A stretch of DNA of 64,000 bases from Portulaca oleracea (lineage: Eukaryota > Streptophyta > Magnoliopsida > Caryophyllales > Portulacaceae), in contig CM055892.1 in NCBI GenBank assembly GCA_029582165.1, forward strand, positions 7,714,754 through 7,778,753, given 5' to 3'. Every line of letters begins with the position of its first letter. The first letter of the stretch is position 1. The position numbers and the translations under genes were made by a program. Below the pieces are notes generated by a model. That model was given only the letters and a program-made list of their open reading frames with translations. It was not told the DNA's origin and ran no database searches. Below are positions 1-11,473 of this stretch, in pieces.

Positions 1-97
1 CGTTGATCAAAGGTGCCTTCTTTGTAGTATTGTATCAATCCGGACCTAGGAGCAACAAATGATAAAGTAATTTCTCATAACAATATCAAACAGCTTC
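1..97. other. Host flank left of solo LTR
   Basis: No gene is recognisable. Its last five bases (93-97, GCTTC) are the left copy of the target-site duplication of the solo LTR that follows. Confidence 0.4.
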
Positions 98-1774
98 TGT
101 TGGAGTATTTTGTGATTTAAAATCAATAACTATTTTGATAATTATTTCCCTAATTGATTTTGCTATTTTTGTGGTTAAAACGGCTGTTTACTTTGACTTA
201 GTCCATCTTGTTGAGATGTTATGCCGTTAGTGGAGTTTTGCATGGGATTAACATCCAACTATCACTTTGTATTCAGTTGGTGGAAGCTAAATTTGGTATT
301 TTGGTCCCTGATTTATTGGCCTTAATTAAGCGTTTATGAGTATTGGTTAACCACTTGTTTGGTTGCCTTTAAAAAGGCCTACGTCTTATTAAAAGTCTTA
401 TTAAAAGTTAAGCACAGTGGTTTTGCGAAGAGCCTTTTTCATTATTCTCTCTTCTTTATACAATTGGTTTATTCTCTAATCACTGTTTGATGATTAGGGA
501 TAGGAACGGGGCGGATCGGGAATGGGGGAGTATATCCCCGCTCCCAAAACTCGTTTCCATCCCCGCGGATTCCCCATCCCCAACAGGGATCCAACGGGGA
601 TTTTTTAAACCTATCCAAAATCTAATCAAATTTTAATCGGACTTGATTTTTAATCGGACCCGGTTTTTAACCTGTTCAAAATAAAACGTATTTAACTTGC
701 TCAAGCAATAATACGTCAAAATCAAACAATAATACATCAACAAGTATTATTCAGAAAAAAAATTACAATAATACATCAACAAGTGTTATTCGGAAAAAAA
801 ATATGGAATTATGGAGGAGGGAAGCGAGTTTAGGTTAGGGTTTCTGACTTAAAATTCAAAAATTACTACTTTTAATCATTGCTATTAATATATATATTGA
901 ATTAGAATAGAGGTTATTTGGTAATTTTAAAATTTTCGGACGGGGATTTGGGGAAGGGGACGAGGAATTTTCCCCGACGGAGAAAATGGGGACGGGGATG
1001 GGGAAAATTTTATCCCCATCACCGCCCCGTCCTCGAGCGGATTTTGAAAAATCGTCCCTGTCCCCGTCCCCATCCCCAATGGGGGTGGAGAGTTTTCCCC
1101 AGAGCGGGGCGGGGCTCCAGCGGATTCGGGGATTACCCGCCCCATTACCATCCCTATTGATGATCATATTTTCCTAATTCACTTCATACTGCTCGAGAGT
1201 TGCTGAGCATTGTTGCTACTTTCTCATCTTCTTGTTTTACTAAGGTCTACTTTTGAATCTGTATAATTTGGTCTTCTTCTTTATAATCAGATCAGCAGAA
1301 AGTATTTTTGGTGTTTCTCTTTGAGGCTTTAAACGAATTTTCAAAATTAATTATTAATTACTATTAGTTTTTAGTAGTAAAATTATTATTTTTGAGCACC
1401 GGGTTAAGTAGCGGGTTCGAGACTCTTCTTGCTACACCGAAAGAGTCCAGGGTTGTCGTATCTTGGGAGGAGGCCGAACTATCAATCTCGACTCATGCAG
1501 GAGGGACGTATCTCCTTTTAGGACAGTGCTTCACGCACGCTTCGATCCAAACAGGCTATTTCTAATCTTTGTACTATTTATTTCAGTATTGGAGTTGTAA
1601 TCTCTAGTTGATATATTTTTTCATGTATTGTGAGAAAAATTTCGTTTATTGATGTTATGAGTTTATTATATGTAACCTAATTCCCTACTTGTACTGTCAT
1701 TTATTTTTAAGTTGATTAATAATATTTTTTTGAAGGTATTATTAGCATATTATTTGCGTATTATTTTTCCAACA
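98..1774. mobile_element. Ty1/copia-like solo LTR, interrupted by a hAT element
   Basis: The block starts TGTTGG and ends CCAACA, the usual terminal inverted repeat of plant copia LTRs. It is flanked by a perfect 5-bp duplication GCTTC at 93-97 and 1775-1779. Without the nested element at 495-1156 and one 8-bp duplication copy it is about 1 kb. There is no internal coding region between two LTRs, so it is best read as a solo LTR left by LTR-LTR recombination. The superfamily call rests on the termini and the 5-bp duplication only, and the strand of transcription is not decided. Confidence 0.72.
495..1156. mobile_element. Non-autonomous hAT-type DNA transposon, GC-rich ends
   Basis: The element is bounded by a perfect 8-bp duplication TTGATGAT at 487-494 and 1157-1164, the size made by hAT transposases. 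The left end reads TAGGGATAGGAACGGGGCGG; the reverse complement of the right end reads TAGGGATGGTAATGGGGCGG (17 of 20 match). Both subterminal regions are rich in GGGGA/TCCCC clusters that can pair with each other, and the middle is AT-rich. There is no transposase, so the element needs a partner. The short frames through the GC-rich ends are compositional artefacts. Confidence 0.88.
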
Positions 1775-1779
1775 GCTTC

Positions 1780-2157
1780 CAGTGGAAGTAATGAATCGAG
1801 AGACTGCTAACGTGCACAATTTACCCACATCAAGAATCCTTCTATCACAGTTTTTTAAATGCCTCATACGCATCTAAAGGAACACAATCTTCACCTTCAT
1901 AAGATTAAAAAAAATATATATAACACCAGCAATTCTTTATTTTTGTTAAGAAGCACATCACAAGACAATGGTTACCATATAGGTCAACAGTTAGCTTCGT
2001 AAAGTCACCCGTATGAAATCAGAAAAGGAGGCCTCACACCGAACCTAACAGCGATAGAGATAAATTTAAAAACTTGGTCAAATTGAAGTTCTAAAATTTA
2101 TGATGCGTAGATGTGGGGTATACTTTTGTCATTTCTATATCTATATCTATATCTACA
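1780..2157. other. Non-coding host-like stretch
   Basis: No gene is established. A short open minus-strand stretch around 1845-1910 reads SYEGEDCVPLDAYEAFKKL before a stop and could be the tail of an exon, but nothing nearby supports it. A TATATC-type microsatellite lies at about 2136-2160. Confidence 0.3.
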
Positions 2158-2200
2158 TCTATATAAATAATAAAAAGAGGCTTAATTCTTGGGGGAGGAC
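2158..2200 (+). mobile_element. Possible Helitron 5' terminus
   Basis: An A is followed by TCTATATAAATAATAAAAAG and then AGGC, which resembles the 5' TC end of plant Helitrons. No matching plus-strand CTRR end is certain. The hairpin near 3090 may belong to it or to an element in the opposite orientation. Confidence 0.3.
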
Positions 2201-2549
2201 GAAAGTTTGTTTGAATTGGGCTTCGGCTGAGGGCCTTCTGGAGTTCTGGGCCTCATGCGTGGGTGAGCAGTGAGCACCGCATCACATGATTGGGATATGC
2301 TTGGCCTACAATAACATAGCCTCCCAAATCACGTGGCCAACTCAACTCTCTCTTTTATGTGGTGGTCGTCCCTACCATCACCCTCACACTTTTTCTTCTC
2401 ATTTTCATTTTTCAATCATCTCCCATAAATCTTCTCTTTCAATTTGTTCCCACCTCTATCAAATAAAAAAAAAAAAACTAAATATAAATGGACAACAGTG
2501 GTTAATAAATAAATTCAACAAATAAGCATAATGATATTTATAGACATTT

Positions 2550-2911
2550 AAGATTTGTTTTTATACATAAGTAGTAATTTACCGTACATATTACAATTTA
2601 CCACACTAACTACAAATTATCATTTTATTATAACAAGTATAATTTTCTTAATTTTTTCATTACTTTTTAGTTTTTCTCTCCTCACCTACCATATCAGCTA
2701 TTCTTACGATAAATTTTATCATGATTTATTAAGATTTGTTTTTATATATGAGTAGTAATTTACCGTATCTATTACAGTTTACCACACTAACTACAAATTA
2801 TCATTTTACCACAACAAGTATAATTTTCTTAATTTTTTTCACTACTTTTTAGTTTTCTCTCCTCACCTACCATATCAGCTATTCTTACGATAAATTTTAT
2901 CATAATTTACC
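2550..2911. repeat. Two-copy 181-bp tandem repeat
   Basis: Two head-to-tail copies start at 2550 and 2731. Both begin AAGATTTGTTTTTATA and end near TTACGATAAATTTTATCAT. They differ by a few substitutions and small indels. A third, partial echo of the CCATATCATATC motif follows at 2925-2970. The unit is AT-rich and non-coding. Confidence 0.8.
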
Positions 2912-3078
2912 ACATTATACCATATCATATCACAATATGCAATATAAGCATTTTACCATATCATATCATTAACACACTTCCACCATGGAAAAAAAAAAGA
3001 GAGAGCAGGGTCACAGTCCTAAAATAAATATAATAATACTGTAATTCTTGTATTGGTCATTGTCATTTTTCATACTTA

Positions 3079-3120
3079 CTAGTAAAACAAAAACGCGCGC
3101 GATGCGCGCGGTAAACATAG
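3079..3120 (-). mobile_element. Candidate Helitron 3' terminus (hairpin plus CTAG)
   Basis: A CG-only palindrome at about 3093-3110 (CGCGCGCGATGCGCGCG) stands in AT-rich DNA. Read on the minus strand it is followed after about 13 bases by CTAG and then T, the plant Helitron 3' arrangement. The plus reading ends in ATAG, a poorer fit, so the element body would extend to the right. The partner 5' end was not found. Confidence 0.4.
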
Positions 3121-3622
3121 TAAGTGACATAACATTATATAAAAAAAAAAAAAGGTATTAAAAGAACAGAAAAAAAAACTTTCTTATTGCTTGGCTCAAA
3201 CAAGGATTAGGTGAGAGAGAAAGATTTGGGGGCAAACATTGCTATGCAGTAATGGTGCTACATTGTACAGTAACTGTAGTTGGTTTATAGATCATCATAA
3301 TAAAGATCATCATGGGAAATTTGAGGTTGGGATTAAGATTATAGGTTCCCATTATATTGGAATTCAGTGAGAATGGAGGCGTGATCAACTTCACACAGCT
3401 TTGTTTTTCCTATTAGGTCAATGCACTGAAGTTTGCTTGATTCATCACAAATGAAATAAGTACATGATAAAGTCCAAGAAAGTAAATTTGACTGGGAAAA
3501 GGTCGAAGTAATAAAAAGGTCTATTACAATTCTTGCCTCAAATACCACTGGAACTCAAGCACAAGTATAAAATTAAAAAAAAGTAAAAAAAAACGAACTA
3601 TAAACCTTAGACATATTGAGTG

Positions 3623-3645
3623 TGTATATATATATATATATATAG
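3623..3645. repeat. TA-rich microsatellite
   Basis: A run of alternating T and A within intron-like sequence. Confidence 0.7.
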
Positions 3646-3843
3646 GAGTGAGAAAAAACTTGGTTACATGAATATGTATATCATCAAAACTGGGTTTGTT
3701 GTGACTTTCCTTTTTAATATCTAGGGCAATACCAACGAGTGTAATATATGACTAATCTAACACAACAATTTGCACAAATAAGCTTAGAACATCTAACCTA
3801 ATCAGTAAGAAACATAAAATCAGGAAATTATTAATGAAAATAC

Positions 3844-3967
3844 CTTAATAGGTTTAGGAAAGTTCGAAACACCGCAATTATCTATCAAATTTCTATCAAC
3901 CACAATCCTTGACAAACTGACATAACCCAAATCACAATCAACCACATAGGCAATAAGTAATAGCTTA
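3844..3967 (-). other. Possible exon, unknown gene
   Basis: On the minus strand an open 124-base stretch lies between an acceptor (TTTTGCAG) and a donor (AAG then GTATTT). One frame is open and contains the words VVDCDLGYVS and NFPKPIK. It reads like coding sequence, but I do not recognise the family. Its phase does not fit directly with the candidate exon at 4113-4224, so they need not belong to one transcript. Confidence 0.25.
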
Positions 3968-4112
3968 CTGCAAAATCGGGTAATCTGACAACTTTATTTA
4001 CAACATATATGCATGGCATATAAACCTTATTTCCCTCAATAAAATCAATAAGACCATCTGAGTTGCATCATATTGTAAAGTTATATAACATTGTGGATTC
4101 TATATTTACTAC

Positions 4113-4224
4113 AAATTGCCTTGACAGTGTCCAGATCCAGATGTGTGTTGGCCTCTTTTAATGTCAAATTGATACCATCCTTTCCTTCTTCCTCAAGGTT
4201 AAGTTGGGTGGCTCTTTGTTTAAC
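4113..4224 (-). other. Possible exon, unknown gene
   Basis: On the minus strand a 112-base open segment follows an acceptor (GTGTAG) and ends before GTAGTAAATA. The translation is charged and helix-like, with the words VKQRATQLNLEEEGKDG and LKEANTHLDLDTVKAI. This composition is unlike the AT-rich surroundings, where most frames close quickly. The family is not recognised. It could be a decayed exon of a host gene spread over about 3-7 kb on the minus strand. Confidence 0.33.
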
Positions 4225-4597
4225 CTACACTCAAAAAAAAAAAAAAAGAGGCATTAAAATAGAAGTTTTTTTTGGGGGGGGGGGGTGCAAAATTGTGCAT
4301 AGTTCACATGCCAATAAGCAAACCACAGAAGTCAAGCCCTACTACACTTTATTTGTAATTTACTAAAATATGCAAAACATATAGACAGCTTCATCAACAT
4401 CTGCTTGTTGTTGACACAGAAGAACAATTTCTATCTATTTTTTTTTTCTTTTAGTGCAAATGAGCCACAAAATTTATCAATTGGGACAACACCAAAAGCA
4501 ACGCAGTGGAACATGTGAAGCGAACCAACTCATTAAGAAAGCTTTACATTTTCCTAGACCAAGCATAGTTCCTTTCTAACCCCCAAGTTGACTACTA

Positions 4598-4857
4598 CTC
4601 CCTCCATTCCTCAATATATGTCATTTTAACTAACTTTTTCTTTTCCATAATATCTGTCACTTTACAATCTCAATACAATATTAATTATAGTTTTCTAAAT
4701 TTACCTCTTACTTCTATCATTACCAATACAAGTATATAACTAAAATAGAAATTTATTTATTACTTTTATCATTTCTAATACAATTATCATTTTCAATACA
4801 ACTTTCTTAAAACCTTCTCAAAACTCAAATGTGACAATTATTGAGGAATGGAGGGAG
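4598..4857. mobile_element. Stowaway-like MITE (Tc1/mariner type)
   Basis: The element is 260 bp. It starts CTCCCTCCATTCCTCAAT and ends with the exact reverse complement ATTGAGGAATGGAGGGAG. TA dinucleotides flank both ends (4596-4597 and 4858-4859). The CTCCCTCC terminus and TA target are the Stowaway signature. The interior is AT-rich with no coding capacity. Confidence 0.9.
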
Positions 4858-5207
4858 TATTAAACTGATGACCACTCTGCTACCTGGTATTTATTTCCAT
4901 TTGCCAGACAGACATATCCCAATTATAGGCAAACCATTTGTTGCATAGTCTGAAGAACAATAGCAAAAACCTTCAACCAAAATAAAGCATTTATAGCCTA
5001 GAGCATGATCATAAAATATGCTAAAAGTGTGACACATAAACAAAACCAAATCAATAGTTAATGTATACAGTTCCTGAGTCCTGACAGTCTGGTCAACGTA
5101 AACAACAATGGAATAAAAGTTGTCGGCCTGATCTCATAAGCATGCATACTGCACCAATAAGTAACATTACATACAATAGTTCATAAAGCAATGAAAGAGA
5201 TACAAAC

Positions 5208-5517
5208 AGGGAAATGCCAAGGGGGGTAACATCATTTTTATGAATTGGAAAAAGACCTCTTGATTCAAGATACAAACAGGGACAAAAAATGGCACTTTAA
5301 ATGCTATATATGTATAAGTTGTACAAAAAGGTGAGGGCCTTTGTTGATCAACAAATTAAACAGATGCATAAAAGAATAGGATTACGTCAAAATTATACAT
5401 TTTGAAATGGAAAACTATAGCTACATGATATAAGTGACTTCCAAGATCTCATAGCAGGGAATGCCAAGGGGCATAACATCATTTTTTTGAATTGGAGGAA
5501 GACCTCTTGATTCAAGA
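5208..5517. repeat. Dispersed direct repeat of about 64 bp
   Basis: The segment at 5208-5271 (GGGAAATGCCAAGGGG to TTGATTCAAGAT) recurs at 5454-5517 with about seven changes. A shorter word, GATACAAACAGGGA, also appears twice (about 5200 and 5268). This suggests local duplication in non-coding DNA. Confidence 0.75.
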
Positions 5518-5716
5518 TTTTTTGCATTTGGTCTATTAGTGTGATTCTAATTGGCATTTCTCTCAATCAATATTCAGTGTTTATGGGAAGTTAACTCAAT
5601 CTGATCTATTCGACACTCCTCTTATCAATGTCTAGTATTTAAGGACGGTCAACTCAATACTACTCAGCGCAAGTCATTCATGGCATTTTATCCCTTGCCA
5701 ATCTAAGGAAGGATTG

Positions 5717-5748
<32 letters not shown>

Positions 5749-6834
5749 AAAGCATAACATGTGTCTATATGCAAATTGCCACCATCATGATCACTTCATT
5801 TATCCCTTTATTTTCATTCTCATGATCAAGGGCTTCTAAACTGGAAATTCATTCTAATAGGTCCAAGTCAAAGGAATTGTTTCCCTTCATCATTAGCATT
5901 CAGAATACTATTTCCTGTAAAAATGTACATTCTCATCGAGTGCATCTGTTTGTAAATTTAAGAGTATGACTTCGCAATTCTTGATCAAATATTATGTTCA
6001 ATATTTCTATTGAGTCCAAAGTTCAGGATATAAAGCAAACATGTGACTAAGATACATTTAGTGACAATATTTTAGGAGGCATTGCCATCATACTTGTATT
6101 TGCACAGGAAAACGGGTAAGTGCACTATCTTAGAAACAAGGGGACAAAAAGCCCAACAAAAAGTTACAAGTAGCAAGGACACTGCAACATTCACACATGC
6201 ACTAAATAAAACAATGTTAACCGTGTCAATCAAGCCAATATCAGGCAAACAGATCGAGCAAGTAATGCCCTCCTTAGGAGAGGACCACAACAACACCAAA
6301 CAAACAAACAAACCCCATTGTGGTCCTGCTAACGCGAGCAAAAAAATTCATTTAATATGCCTCTACAGAAGCTCAGCTCTAAGAGCTTTCCACCTCCTGC
6401 TCCTTCCAGGCCAAAAAAGTCTTCCACCATTACTAACTCAGTAACTCCCCACTTCTTGTACCACGATCATTAGATGGATACACAATGATCTAACACATTA
6501 TGCATAGTAAGTTAGGAGATTTCTCCCATTACCCCCACCTTTATAGCAAATAGAGCAAGCATGAGGACAATTATCTTGTAACCATAGGTTAGTATCCACT
6601 ACTGCACCCAAACACAATATTTCACCTTCTTTGGACCATAAAACTTCACCCTAATTTGAAACAAAGAAAAGATTCAAAGCGATGACACTTTAATGACTTT
6701 CTACATTAAGTAGGAAAGCATAAGTTAATATTGATCTTCCAACAATTTATATTCACCGTGGTCATATTAACGGATTCATATAAATTTAAAGAGCATCAAT
6801 TAGTTAGACTATATGAAGAAATAGATTCACATAC
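5518..6834. other. Non-coding host-like DNA
   Basis: It contains a T/A homopolymer block at about 5719-5750 and intron-like sequence. The short open frames at 6072-6444 on both strands have no recognisable domain and are not called as genes. Confidence 0.4.
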
Positions 6835-6930
6835 ATTTCTGTAACTTCTTATCCTTGATGGAGATTGTTATAGTGTAAATAGCACAATCACTTTTGCCAC
6901 AATTTGATTTTGTCCCTGCTTGTCCTAGAT
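6835..6930 (-). other. Possible exon, unknown gene
   Basis: On the minus strand a 96-base segment lies between an acceptor (TGCATACAG) and a GTATGT donor. It is open in one frame and contains the words GTKSNCGKSDCAIYTI and SIKDKKLQK. The mix of cysteines and alternating hydrophobic residues looks like real protein. No family is recognised. It may belong with the candidate exon at 4113-4224. Confidence 0.3.
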
Positions 6931-7385
6931 CTGTATGCACCAAATTGCAAAGAACTGTTAGAAGAAGAACAACTATATCAATCCGACGTTCCCAGTAGCT
7001 AATTTTCAGTCACGTACCTAATAATTAGTAACCTATTACTCGCTAATAACTCATTCTACCCAGTACGCACCATAGCTATTATCTCAAGGCTTTCAAGACA
7101 ATACAACAGATACAAATATAATTGATCAAAGTAACTAATTTTCAATTTCGTACCAGATCCAACATCCAATATTTTTCCCTAAATCAGATTCTTAAAGCAT
7201 CCAAAGACACAAGCAAGTTAAAAGCAAGTAAATAATCCAAATACCAAAAATTACACCAGTCTCAATCAATGGTTAATCTTAATTACAGATGGCCCACATG
7301 AAAAAGAACTCTTAAAGAAAGCAACTTTATCACAAATTGTCCCTAAATTTCCAAATTCTCCAAATTTTGTTATCGCAAATTTTAG

Positions 7386-7628
7386 CGTGAGACCGTCTCA
7401 CGCAAATTTATCGTGAGACAGACTCTTTTTAGGGTGATATTTTTTATATTTACCATGACTAATAAGTGATATTAGAATGATTTTTTAACATGAATATGAC
7501 TAATAATTTATTATGGGGTGACTTTTACCTGAATCAGTTAAAATAAATTATTAGTCACCCCTCTATTAATAAATAGTCACCACAAAATTATACGTCTTAC
7601 GATAAATTTATGGTAAGACGGTCTTATA
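7386..7628. mobile_element. MITE-like foldback element
   Basis: The left end GTGAGACCGTCTCACGCAAA matches the reverse complement of the right end (ATAAGACCGTCTTACCATAA), and the similarity continues for about 35 bases through ATTTATCGT. Each end also holds its own small palindrome (GAGACCGTCTC; AAGACCGTCTT). There is no coding capacity. I could not fix the target duplication, so the superfamily is open. Confidence 0.7.
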
Positions 7629-7750
7629 TAAAAATGACTGTTTCGTTACTCTAACATGAGTAATCCAGTATGACAACAATCAAGATTCAATCATGAACCA
7701 TCTCAACAACACCTAAAACCCAATTAGAATGAAAAAATCAGAAAGAAAAC

Positions 7751-8060
7751 CTGCTTTGACGAACATATAGATCTGACCCTTGATAGCCATGATCAAAGGT
7801 TTTTCAGGTGTCAAACCCATCAAGCTGTTTCAACTCCTCATCAGTAATCTCCGTCATTTGAACATGGCCTGCCACAGATTCCATTTGCTCATCTAAAGAT
7901 CTAACATTCTGAGGAGAAGAAGAAGAAGAAGGTGACGATCCAAACAAGCCAGAAATTAGATGGTAAAGGCCAAGCCAATTGCAAGAACAGTGAAGAAGAC
8001 TGCTGGTGAAAGCCCAGTATCATCATTGATTGACGAAGTTCTCTGGTGGGCTTTCAATAG
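7751..8060 (-). pseudogene. Membrane steroid-binding protein (MSBP/MAPR-like) exon 1, frameshifted
   Basis: MSBP proteins are plant membrane-anchored proteins with a cytochrome-b5-like steroid/haem-binding domain. On the minus strand the order is that of the family: the N-terminal membrane segment TGLSPAVFFTVLAIGLA, then SGLFGSS, a serine-rich linker, DEQMESVAGHVQ, and the start of the b5-like domain (MTEITDEELKQLDG, then PEKPLIMAIKGQIY). It ends at a donor-like GCAG/GTTTTC. Two breaks are visible. One base appears missing in the membrane segment near 7965, and one base appears added near 7810 after LDGFD, so three frames are needed. The rest of the b5-like domain (the FYGPGGPY region) is not found downstream. 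Family assignment is strong; a decayed or captured first exon is the best reading. Confidence 0.75.
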
Positions 8061-8657
8061 TACGCTCAGAAAACTGCTGGAGACAGCCGAGAGAAAGAGA
8101 AAGAGACTGCTGCTGAAAGAGAACAGTGAAGAAGACTGCTAGTGAACCCTAAAGCCGAGAGAAAGAGAAAGAGGTATGGAAGCAGTTTGTCAAAGCTCCT
8201 ATAAGCTCTAAAAGCACTGCATTGATATTCATCGGCAATATTTGTATTTCCTAAAGAAACTAAATCACATGTGTTCCGTTGAACTCAAATAGTATCCACT
8301 TTCTCTCTGGGATGGTGGCACCCTGACCTTCAATCTTCATACAAATTCGAAGTCTGCATTAAAACAATACAAGTAGACATATTATCCCACATGATAACGA
8401 CAACAAGATGGAAACAAATCATGGGCAATCCCATAGAGTGCAGATTGCAGAGTCATAAATTAATATATGTCGCCCATAGTTAAAATAAAAATAAGTTGTA
8501 ATTGAATCAATCAAGTTGTCTTTCAAATAGAAGAGTACATATCTATAATAATTTCTAGTTTGATGCTAGCTTTACACACAAAAACATGTCCATGAATGCA
8601 AACAATATGTTACCCACTTCTCTTTCTAACCTAATGATGCCCAAGTACTGGTGGATT
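8061..8657. other. Non-coding stretch with a short direct repeat
   Basis: The word AGAACAGTGAAGAAGACTGCT occurs at about 7985 and again at about 8120, so part of the MSBP-like membrane-segment sequence is duplicated about 135 bp upstream of the pseudogene. Nothing else is recognised. Confidence 0.5.
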
Positions 8658-8763
8658 AAAAGTTGTATGAAGAGGTATGTTATACCAAAATTTTTGCTGA
8701 GAGATGCTTCAAAAGTTGTACGAAGAAGTACATTATACAAAAATTTGTGTAAGAGATACTTAA
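8658..8763. repeat. Two-copy 53-bp tandem repeat
   Basis: AAAAGTTGTATGAAGAGGTA at 8658 recurs in diverged form at 8711, and both copies end in GAGATGCTT/GAGATACTT. The open frames through this region are low-complexity and not supported as a gene. Confidence 0.7.
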
Positions 8764-11473
8764 CACGAACTACGAGTTGAGCGTCTACGACAGCATCTTT
8801 GCCATTTTCATAGTTTTCTGTCGCTTTTTTATTAGCTTTTTGATACTGTTGTTTAGCAATTTTTTTCTGAGAAACTAATAGTTGAGAAGACAAAAAAATA
8901 TATATATTATGATTTGAAATCTCATGCAATATGATTTTAGAAAATAGGATACAAATCCTCAACAAAATAATTTGACATAAAGGCGCGCTTATTTACAAGG
9001 TCTCTAGCAACAAGATTCCTTATCATAAAGCAAGCGTAGGAAAGCTTATTTAGAAACTAAGGCGAAAATCAGGACTGTTTTCCTCTCAATCTTTTAGGGA
9101 AGGTATGCAAAAGAATATAGAAATCACAAGAGGGAGGAAAAAAAACATAGTTATTATAGTTGATGGCTCCCAATAAATGCTAAAAATTTCAGAGAGAGAG
9201 AGAAAATTGTTGTACTATTATCATGCTGGCATGAATAGGAAGAATGAAAATGATAAATGTACGGGGTGAAGTATATACAAGCAGTTAGAAGCTTTCCTAC
9301 TCAGCTTGGTAGTTTTGAAATTGCAACAGGAATATAAAAGCATGGAAAACAAAAATCGACTCGAGCCTTGAGGTTTCATATTTCTAAAATTAATGATGAG
9401 GTACCCTATATTTTATAATAAGTATTTTGATGGGACAATTCGGCGAAACCTTGACAAAATTCGGTGAGACCCTGCAAAAATTACCAAAATACCCCCCATC
9501 TAGTTTAAACTAAGTTATATAAAACACAAAATTACCCCTCGTTTGATTACAAAATTGAGATTGCAAACTCAGGTTTCGTCAAATATTAAAGACTGATATA
9601 GTCCAAGTCTAATATGATTTATTTTGGCAAAAATTTGGTAATTGAAAGCATATTACCCACAAAATAGAAAAGATGTTTGGTTTTGAAGGAAACCATAACA
9701 AGACTAACTCATAATTAGGCACTAATCTGAATGTCATCGATCGCAACAACACTTCATGAGATCAATTTTGAAATTTCTTATCAAACTCCTCACCGACATT
9801 TGCTTGTCTGCTCACTTTATTAGGAGCAATGTGTAGAGGAACCAGGATCTAAGCTGAAGCAGCTTGAACTCAAGCAGTCCAATAATTTGTTGCAATTTGT
9901 AAATAAGGCAGGCTGGTAGCTAGATATTTCGGAACTTTGCTCTAATTTCACCTAGTTGGTTTAAACTCCTCACCCTAATTTGTAAACTCCTCACCCTAAT
10001 TGTCACGATAATAGCCGTTTATCTCAACCTTCCACCTCACACAATGTTCATGTCTATCTTACACATTGTAATCTATTATCTGACTCCCTATGTTATCTAC
10101 AATTCATCTATTGAATCATGATTTTTCAAAAAAAAAAAAATTACACTACACAATAGTTCTATGGCACAGGACCATGGAAATTCAATCCACGAACCCCGTA
10201 AAAAGGCGCATAATGACCACTCCAACCCTACTTTTTACATGTTCATCCACAAAGAAGGCACTTTATTGGAATTTGAATATAGTGGAATCAAGTTCCTTGC
10301 CATCACTGACATATCTCATTCCCAAACAGACGCTGACTATTTTCAAAACACTAATTGTGATAAGAATGGCTACCTAGCTTGACCTTAAACTTCACATGCA
10401 TGTAACAATCTGCAATTCAACATCTTACATTGATAACAATCCATACTTTGACCAACTACACATAATTGACATGTAACATGACAAACTAAGTATTATAGTA
10501 TGTTCAGAAAGTACACATACAAGAAAAGAGAAGAGAAGTGGGCAGAGAACCAACAACTACATATAGCAATTCAGTAACACAACCCAAACAGATTTACTTT
10601 GAGTAACCCAAAAGTCGATTATATCATTTAAGCTTCTGAGAAACACAATTTTTTTACACTTTCAATATAAACAAGGATGCTAAATTAGGTAACCATGGAC
10701 CTGGAAATGCTGCTAAAGAATTCCAAATCAGTATGAGAGAGGACCTCGAGAGAGAGAGCGGAGGTGAAGAGGAAGAAAGTGGGGAAGAAGGTGGTCGGGG
10801 TGAGTTGATTCCAACTTCTAAGATGACCACTGGGTGGCTGATGGTTTGATGCGTTCGGAGTTTAGAATAAGGGATGAAGTTGCAAAAGTTTACCGAATTG
10901 CCATTTGAATAGTGTTCAATGACAATTTGAACAGTAAAGTGGCATATGAGTTTTTTTTAATGTTAAAGGAATTCGAAAAAGAAAAAAAAAACAAAAGACT
11001 AACTAAATCCCAGCAACTTAAGCCGTAGGCATGGTTTTTGTTAAATTCGATCGCATAAAAAACCCTAATCATTTTCGAGCCTAGGGAAGCTAATGGAGAG
11101 CTTCAATTGAAGCCCCTCAATCATAGATTTACAAAAAAGTACTACACAGAAAGAATGAAATCAAAAAATACGGATGAACAGAAGCAACAAATCAATTGAG
11201 AGAGAGAGACACTGACCAGTGGTGAATGATGTCGATGTCGAAGGGTAAGAGTGTGAAGTTTTGATTCTGAGTCACATAACCATCTGGGTATGGTGCTTTC
11301 TGACATGGGTACTTGTTAGTCTCTCACCATTTCTTGGTTCATGATTTATTCCCATCTGCGTGTTTAATTGTAGAGTCATTCTCTGTTGAAAGGAAGAAGA
11401 AAACAAAAGTTAGCTTGACTTGGCTGAGGGTTTGGTTTAGGAGAAATGGAGATTGAAATAGCAAACAAAGTGG
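8764..11473. other. Host-like non-coding DNA
   Basis: No recognisable gene is seen. It contains a 21-bp tandem duplication (AAACTCCTCACCCTAATT, about 9964-10000), a GA-rich patch at 10735-10800 and several poly-A runs. Part may be intron or promoter of a lost gene. The TGG at 11471-11473 is the left target duplication of the CACTA element. Confidence 0.4.

Noticed and set aside
856..1177. Four overlapping frames at the hAT element's right end
   Set aside because: Proline/arginine/glycine-rich translations of GGGGA/TCCCC tracts; the borders of the element explain the composition.
2158..3120. A complete Helitron from 2158 to 3120
   Set aside because: The two candidate ends point in opposite orientations by family comparison, and the plus-strand right end would be ATAG rather than CTAG.
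4091..4366. Plus-strand 91-codon frame near 4.2 kb
   Set aside because: It is antisense to the more protein-like minus-strand segment and runs through homopolymers.
7960..8142. Plus-strand 60-codon frame over the MSBP-like exon
   Set aside because: The minus strand carries a clear family match here, so this is the antisense shadow.
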